Positions 32,251 through 35,427 of a stretch of 35,427 bases of DNA are shown here, piece by piece (the first letter of the stretch is position 1; each line of letters opens with the position of its first letter). The stretch spans positions 1 through 35,427 of the IMG/VR virus record IMGVR_UViG_3300023223_000287; one strand, written 5' to 3'. Source of the stretch: a virus. Under the pieces are notes generated by a model. The model ran no database searches. It saw only the letters and a list, made by a program, of their open reading frames with translations, and was not told where the DNA came from. Position numbers and translations under genes: made by a program.

Positions 32251-32655
32251 ATGTCCAAACGTAGCGAATTTACTCAGAAAGTTAAATTAATTGCGTGGGC
32301 AAGGTGCGGCGGCGAGTGCGAAATGTGCGACGAGCCGGTTACTCTCGATCAAGTGAATTTCGATCATATTGTTTCCGATAAAATATTACGCGACCAAGGC
32401 ATAAAATCGAATACCGATGATAATTGCCAGGTTCTTTGTCAACCGTGTCATGTGAATTACAAAACGCCTAAAGATATGGCCGAAATTGTTAAACGCCGGA
32501 AGCAGAACAAAAAGCATGGAGACGCGGCGGGCAAGGGGAAGCGAGGCAAAAGCTTCCCCCGTCCTGAAGAAAACGAAAACTTATGGAAAAGCAGGGGGTT
32601 TGAAAAGCCCAAAAATTATAAAACCAATTGGCCGAAAAGGAAATTTAACAAATGA
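32251..32655 (+). CDS. HNH endonuclease
   Basis: 134 aa. HNH fold: CEMC (Cys23, Cys26), FDHI (Asp38, His39), DNCQVLCQPCH (Asn58, Cys63, Cys66, His67) form a beta-beta-alpha-metal site with structural zinc cysteines. The rest is a basic tail (KRRKQNKKHGDAAGKGKRG). Phage HNH proteins cut DNA for packaging or recombination, or act as homing nucleases; because it is within an operon and not near terminase, a role beside RecT is the inference. The stop overlaps the next ATG (ATGA). Confidence 0.85.
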   Translation: MSKRSEFTQKVKLIAWARCGGECEMCDEPVTLDQVNFDHIVSDKILRDQGIKSNTDDNCQVLCQPCHVNYKTPKDMAEIVKRRKQNKKHGDAAGKGKRGKSFPRPEENENLWKSRGFEKPKNYKTNWPKRKFNK

Positions 32656-32786
32656 AATATTATTCAGTAGCGGGACGGCCTTTCACCCATTACGGCAAGG
32701 CGCTAAGTTATGCCCGTAGGCTGGGGCGTAAAGTTGAAATCAAACGAACGTTTAACATATTTAAAATAATGTATGCAGCAATTTAA
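32652..32786 (+). CDS. 44-aa small protein
   Basis: 44 aa, ATG overlapping the HNH stop (ATGA), basic (MKYYSVAGRPFTHYGKALSY then ARRLGRKVEIKRTF). The overlap supports coupled translation. No family recognised. Confidence 0.5.
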   Translation: MKYYSVAGRPFTHYGKALSYARRLGRKVEIKRTFNIFKIMYAAI

Positions 32787-32814
32787 TCTAAAAACTTAGA
32801 AAAGGAAAACAAAA

Positions 32815-33102
32815 ATGTCTGAACAAAACAACACCGAAGGCTTGAATGATGGCACTGGCGGAAGTGGCGTCGCCCGCGACCGGCTTAAAAGCTTTATTGA
32901 GCGCGTCGAACGCTTGGCCGAAGAAAAGCAAGCCATAATGGCCGATATGAAAGAAATCTTTGCCGAAGCCCGCGGCGAAGGCTTTTCAACCAAAGTAATC
33001 AAAATGATTATTAAAATTCGGGCGCAAGATTCGAACGAACGCGCCGAAGAAGACGCGATCTTAGATTTATACCTTCATGCGCTTGGCATGAGCGACGAAT
33101 AG
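32815..33102 (+). CDS. gapR: GapR-like (DUF2312) chromosome-structuring protein
   Basis: 95 aa. Following a Gly/Asn-rich start, VARDRLKSFIERVERLAEEK, QAIMADMKEIFAEARGEGF and STKVIKMIIKIRAQDSNERA then EEDAILDLYLHALGM is the GapR/DUF2312 signature. In Caulobacter, GapR encircles overtwisted DNA ahead of moving polymerases and aids replication. It is almost confined to alphaproteobacteria and their phages. A phage copy could bind phage DNA during replication or compete with the host protein. Standard ribosome site AAAGGAA. Confidence 0.92.
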   Translation: MSEQNNTEGLNDGTGGSGVARDRLKSFIERVERLAEEKQAIMADMKEIFAEARGEGFSTKVIKMIIKIRAQDSNERAEEDAILDLYLHALGMSDE

Positions 33103-33130
33103 CCAACACCTTAACCAAATGGGTAATTAA

Positions 33131-33700
33131 ATGAACGTTCAAGAATATATAAATAAAGTCGCGCACCAGGTAGAATGGTGTCCAGACCCATCGGTCGAGC
33201 CAACGAAGGCATGGGCATCTAATTTTGACGGGAGTTTTATAATACCTGTCGGTATGGAGGATGAGTTAAAATACTATGCCGAGCGCGAAATCACAGACGA
33301 ATTAACCCACGGCGTTGGATTTAGCCCAAAAGATAACAAATGGTATGGTTGGACGCATCGCGGAATGTATGGTTTTGAAATGGGGTCGAGATGTAAAAAG
33401 GGTGATTGCCATTACAGCGCATCCAACAAAGAGGACTTTATGCGCGACAGGCTAAAGTTTTGGGGTGACGACGATTTCAAGGCAGATAACGCAGTAGTTA
33501 TAGATACCACAAGAGATGGTATTAAGGGGTGTTTAGTTACTGGCAACTATAATTTTTACCCAAAGAACGAAAGCCTTAGATACAAAAAATACGAACACTT
33601 TACGCCATATCCTGAAACTTTTGGCCGTGGAGAATGGGTTGCCGAAACAATGGAAGACGCTAAACAAATGGCGATTGATTTTAGAAATGGCGTTTCGTGA
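33131..33700 (+). CDS. Conserved phage protein of unknown role (189 aa)
   Basis: 189 aa. GVGFSPKDNKWYGWTHRGMY, then GFEMGSRCKKGDCHYS, LKFWGDD, YPETFGRGEWVAETMEDAKQ and MAIDFRNGVS recur in a family of phage proteins, especially marine ones, without known function. No signal or membrane segment. 30 nt after the GapR gene, no ribosome site of the strong type (GGGTAA). Confidence 0.7.
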   Translation: MNVQEYINKVAHQVEWCPDPSVEPTKAWASNFDGSFIIPVGMEDELKYYAEREITDELTHGVGFSPKDNKWYGWTHRGMYGFEMGSRCKKGDCHYSASNKEDFMRDRLKFWGDDDFKADNAVVIDTTRDGIKGCLVTGNYNFYPKNESLRYKKYEHFTPYPETFGRGEWVAETMEDAKQMAIDFRNGVS

Positions 33701-33756
33701 CGTAACAGAAGAATAACCAACCGCGATTAACTCGCAAACCAAAGAAAGGGACTTCA

Positions 33757-34506
33757 ATGTCTAAAAGAGAACCTTACATAAGCAAAGCCCAAAGGGCAGC
33801 TAAGAAAACCGCAAAACTGGCGCTTGTTTCTGGGAAACCAGGCATCAAGAAAAAACGGCCAAACGTTCTAGAATTGCGGTCGCTTTATACCGTATCGAAA
33901 GCCCGAGTTAGAACGCTTGAAGCCGATAACATGGCCTTAGATATAGAAAACGAAAAGAAATCTAGGGCAATTTCAAAGTTAGAAACTGAATCAAAACGTC
34001 TTGTTTCAGCGAATAACCTTCATTGCTTAGATATAAAAAATCTCAAAACCAAAGTCGAAGGACTAGAAACCCGTGACGACGTGGCCGACGAACTATTTGC
34101 CGCCAACGAAGCTAATAAAAAGCTGGCAAAGCAAGTCGAAAGCTGGACTTTAAACGGGCGCAAAAAAGACGTTGAAATCAAAAATCTTCAAGATTTAAAA
34201 TCGTCTGAACATTCGAAGGCAAAGCGCGACCTTATAGCTGCCAACACTGATATATTAGGCATGGCCGGCGCTTTGGAAACCGCGTCTATAAAAATGAAAG
34301 ATCGCGACGACACAATTAAAGTTCTAAACAATACAGACTATCAGCAAGGCAAAAAAATAAAGTCATTGCGCGACAAACTTGCCGAAGAAAACAAAATAGC
34401 CAAGCGTTCTGGCCTTTATTTAACCGTTCTATGCTTCTTTGTTTTGGCAGAAGTCGCCGTCTATGCTAATAACAAGCTAGGCATTCTTGATTTTATATTC
34501 GGATAG
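33757..34506 (+). CDS. Tail-anchored coiled-coil protein
   Basis: 249 aa, AAAGGGA ribosome site. Basic start (KREPYISKAQRAAKKTAK), then about 165 residues of charged helix with heptad spacing (RVRTLEADNMALDIENEKK; ISKLETESKRLV; LREKLAEEN-type), then one hydrophobic segment near the end (YLTVLCFFVLAEVAVYANN, about 220-238) with a short tail. It would sit in the membrane with a long cytoplasmic rod. Last gene of the plus operon. Possible roles are attaching DNA or replication complexes to the membrane, or blocking host functions; not recognised. Confidence 0.65.
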   Translation: MSKREPYISKAQRAAKKTAKLALVSGKPGIKKKRPNVLELRSLYTVSKARVRTLEADNMALDIENEKKSRAISKLETESKRLVSANNLHCLDIKNLKTKVEGLETRDDVADELFAANEANKKLAKQVESWTLNGRKKDVEIKNLQDLKSSEHSKAKRDLIAANTDILGMAGALETASIKMKDRDDTIKVLNNTDYQQGKKIKSLRDKLAEENKIAKRSGLYLTVLCFFVLAEVAVYANNKLGILDFIFG

Positions 34507-34528
34507 CGCTATAAATAGCGTTGTGCAT

Positions 34529-34569
34529 AATATACCCGCTTTTAATCCCTTTTAAGTGGGTATATTTTT
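34529..34569 (+). terminator. Rho-independent terminator of the plus operon
   Basis: AATATACCCGCTT pairs with AAGTGGGTATATT (13 bp, one G-U) around a 12-nt loop, then T5. A second small CGCTA-TAAA-TAGCG hairpin precedes it at the gene stop. Confidence 0.9.
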
Positions 34570-34614
34570 GTCCACTTTTACAACTTACCTTTTTTTGACC
34601 GCGAGTGTAGGCGT

Positions 34615-34645
34615 AAAAAAACGGCCAAGGCGTAAACCTCGACCG
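34615..34645 (-). terminator. Rho-independent terminator of the lysis cassette
   Basis: On the minus strand CGGTCGAGG pairs with CCTTGGCCG (9 bp, two G-U) around TTTACG, followed by T7. It ends minus-strand lysis-gene transcription and faces the plus terminator across about 45 nt. Confidence 0.9.
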
Positions 34646-34717
34646 CTTAAATATGAAAAATATTCTATCTCTCTATTAGCCTTTTTAGCAGTTGCGCTAA
34701 ACAGTGACTCCCTTGCC

Positions 34718-34945
34718 TTAATCTGGCGTTAAAAGTTCTATGTGCGCGTTGTTTCGCGCCTTGCATTTTTCATATTCAATTTTTAACGCAATCGTTTGGG
34801 GTAATAATTTGCCAGCCGTGAAATTAAATTCCGGGCATTCTTCTTTTAACTCCGGCAACGGTTTAGGCTTACTTGATGGTAATGTCTGACAACTCGCGAG
34901 CATCAGAATCACTAATAACGCACTCATTATTTTTAGTGTTTTCAC
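34718..34945 (-). CDS. Outer-membrane spanin (Rz1-like lipoprotein)
   Basis: 75 aa from GTG 34945 (an ATG at 34927 would shorten the signal). LKIMSALLVILMLASCQ is a lipoprotein signal with lipobox LASC, Cys19 becoming the lipidated first residue; the mature part is Pro-rich at its start (SSKPKPLPE), as in Rz1. It overlaps the inner spanin gene out of frame by 77 nt, the classic Rz/Rz1 overlap. Together they fuse inner and outer membranes at lysis. Confidence 0.8.
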   Translation of the reverse strand: MKTLKIMSALLVILMLASCQTLPSSKPKPLPELKEECPEFNFTAGKLLPQTIALKIEYEKCKARNNAHIELLTPD

Positions 34946-35168
34946 TTGCTTTTAAACCTTTTTTATAAATGGTTATCATATCTTGTTTTGTATATCGGAC
35001 AATTAAGACCTGTTTTGCATCAGCTATTTTTTCAGCCGTTCTATAAGGTTCTCGGCCTTCGTTAATTCCCGAATTATAGGCGTAAAAATAGACTAGAGGC
35101 AAAAGATATAGCCATTTTGGTATAATGCCCCATAATTTCAGAAGAATAGCACTATAGGCCATGTTCAT
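34869..35168 (-). CDS. Inner-membrane spanin (Rz-like)
   Basis: 99 aa from ATG 35168 (an ATG at 35162 is also possible). One N-terminal membrane segment, LLKLWGIIPKWLYLLPLVYF, then a periplasmic, charged helical part (GREPYRTAEKIADAKQV...). Short for an Rz (often about 150 aa) but in the right place, upstream of and overlapping the Rz1-like gene. It overlaps the preceding gene's stop. Confidence 0.75.
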   Translation of the reverse strand: MNMAYSAILLKLWGIIPKWLYLLPLVYFYAYNSGINEGREPYRTAEKIADAKQVLIVRYTKQDMITIYKKGLKASENTKNNECVISDSDARELSDITIK

Positions 35169-35427
35169 CAACTTTCTTATTGCGCTCTTTCATTATGTAG
35201 ATAAATAGAGCCGCAACGGCGATTGCTATGATTGGAAACCAACTCCCATTTGAGACAACGCCAATTTGATCGGCAATGTCGCCGCCTTTTTCTGATATTT
35301 CGCTAACTTTATCAATCATGCCGCTGATTGTGTCCCATTGACTAGCAATTAAACCAACCACACCAGACCCAGCCGCCCAATTTGTTTTGCTGGTTAGCTT
35401 AGTTTTTGGCAAACGATAGCCTAGAAC
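35152..35427 (-). CDS. Membrane-anchored lysis protein, C-terminal part (endolysin or holin), open to right edge
   Basis: The frame is open to the right edge: five codons (VLGYR) precede the TTG at 35412, which has no ribosome site. The visible SKTNWAAGSGVVGLIASQ, then a short helical SGMIDKVSEISEKG, then WFPIIAIAVAALFIYIMKER (one membrane helix) resemble the membrane-bearing C-terminal end of peptidoglycan hydrolases from alphaproteobacterial phages, so an endolysin cut by the window is my preferred reading. A stand-alone holin beginning at the TTG is the alternative. Confidence 0.6.
   Translation of the reverse strand, partial: VLGYRLPKTKLTSKTNWAAGSGVVGLIASQWDTISGMIDKVSEISEKGGDIADQIGVVSNGSWFPIIAIAVAALFIYIMKERNKKVDEHGL

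Overview
The window is part of a double-stranded DNA tailed phage with a P22-like (short-tailed) virion, and its host is probably an alphaproteobacterium. Three things suggest the host: a GapR/DUF2312 homologue (32815-33102), a MucR/Ros-type zinc-finger regulator (20527-20919), and an N-terminal GIGHNSG motif (29921-30676) that is common in phages of that class. The DNA is AT-rich by eye (near 40% G+C), so a low-GC host lineage is plausible; I cannot name it. No integrase, excisionase or CI-type repressor is visible, and no DNA polymerase, helicase or primase is seen, so replication would depend on the host or on genes outside the window.

Layout. 1-16565 (minus strand) is the virion module in exact P22 order: small and large terminase, portal, scaffold, coat, two tiny proteins, gp4-like and gp10-like tail factors, a beta-rich fibre in the tail-needle position, a gp14-position protein, a gp7-like ejection protein, a second and a third ejection protein (the last 1297 aa with an N-terminal SleB-like peptidoglycan hydrolase), and the head-binding domain of a tailspike cut by the left edge. 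16623-21917 (minus) is a dense run of small, overlapping, mostly unknown genes, interrupted by a promoter, leader hairpin and aberrant tRNA-like gene at 17896-18077. 21918-28920 carries a divergent promoter, a short plus-strand gene, a PD-(D/E)XK-like protein, a possible DnaA-domain-IV-like protein, a structured gene-free stretch (23867-24048), a winged-helix-like protein, two DNA methyltransferases, a replication-type protein with a hexanucleotide repeat, and several small genes. 29066-34506 (plus) is an early/recombination operon: GIGHN coiled-coil protein, RecT-type annealing protein, HNH nuclease, GapR, and a tail-anchored coiled-coil protein. Two convergent terminators follow (34529-34645). 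34718-35427 (minus) is a lysis cassette with overlapping Rz/Rz1-type spanins and a membrane-anchored lysis protein whose frame is open to the right edge.

How it works together. Three divergent promoter regions (21943-22022, 23259-23315, 28953-29032) share a registered element, GTNAACA-N18-TGT with an inner TTATGTATA-like core, so the early blocks are probably controlled by one factor. A candidate late promoter with a perfect palindrome over its -10 lies before the portal gene. If the genome is circularly permuted, as expected for headful packaging, minus-strand late transcription would run off the left edge through the tailspike, re-enter at the right edge through the lysis genes, and stop at the terminator at 34615-34645.
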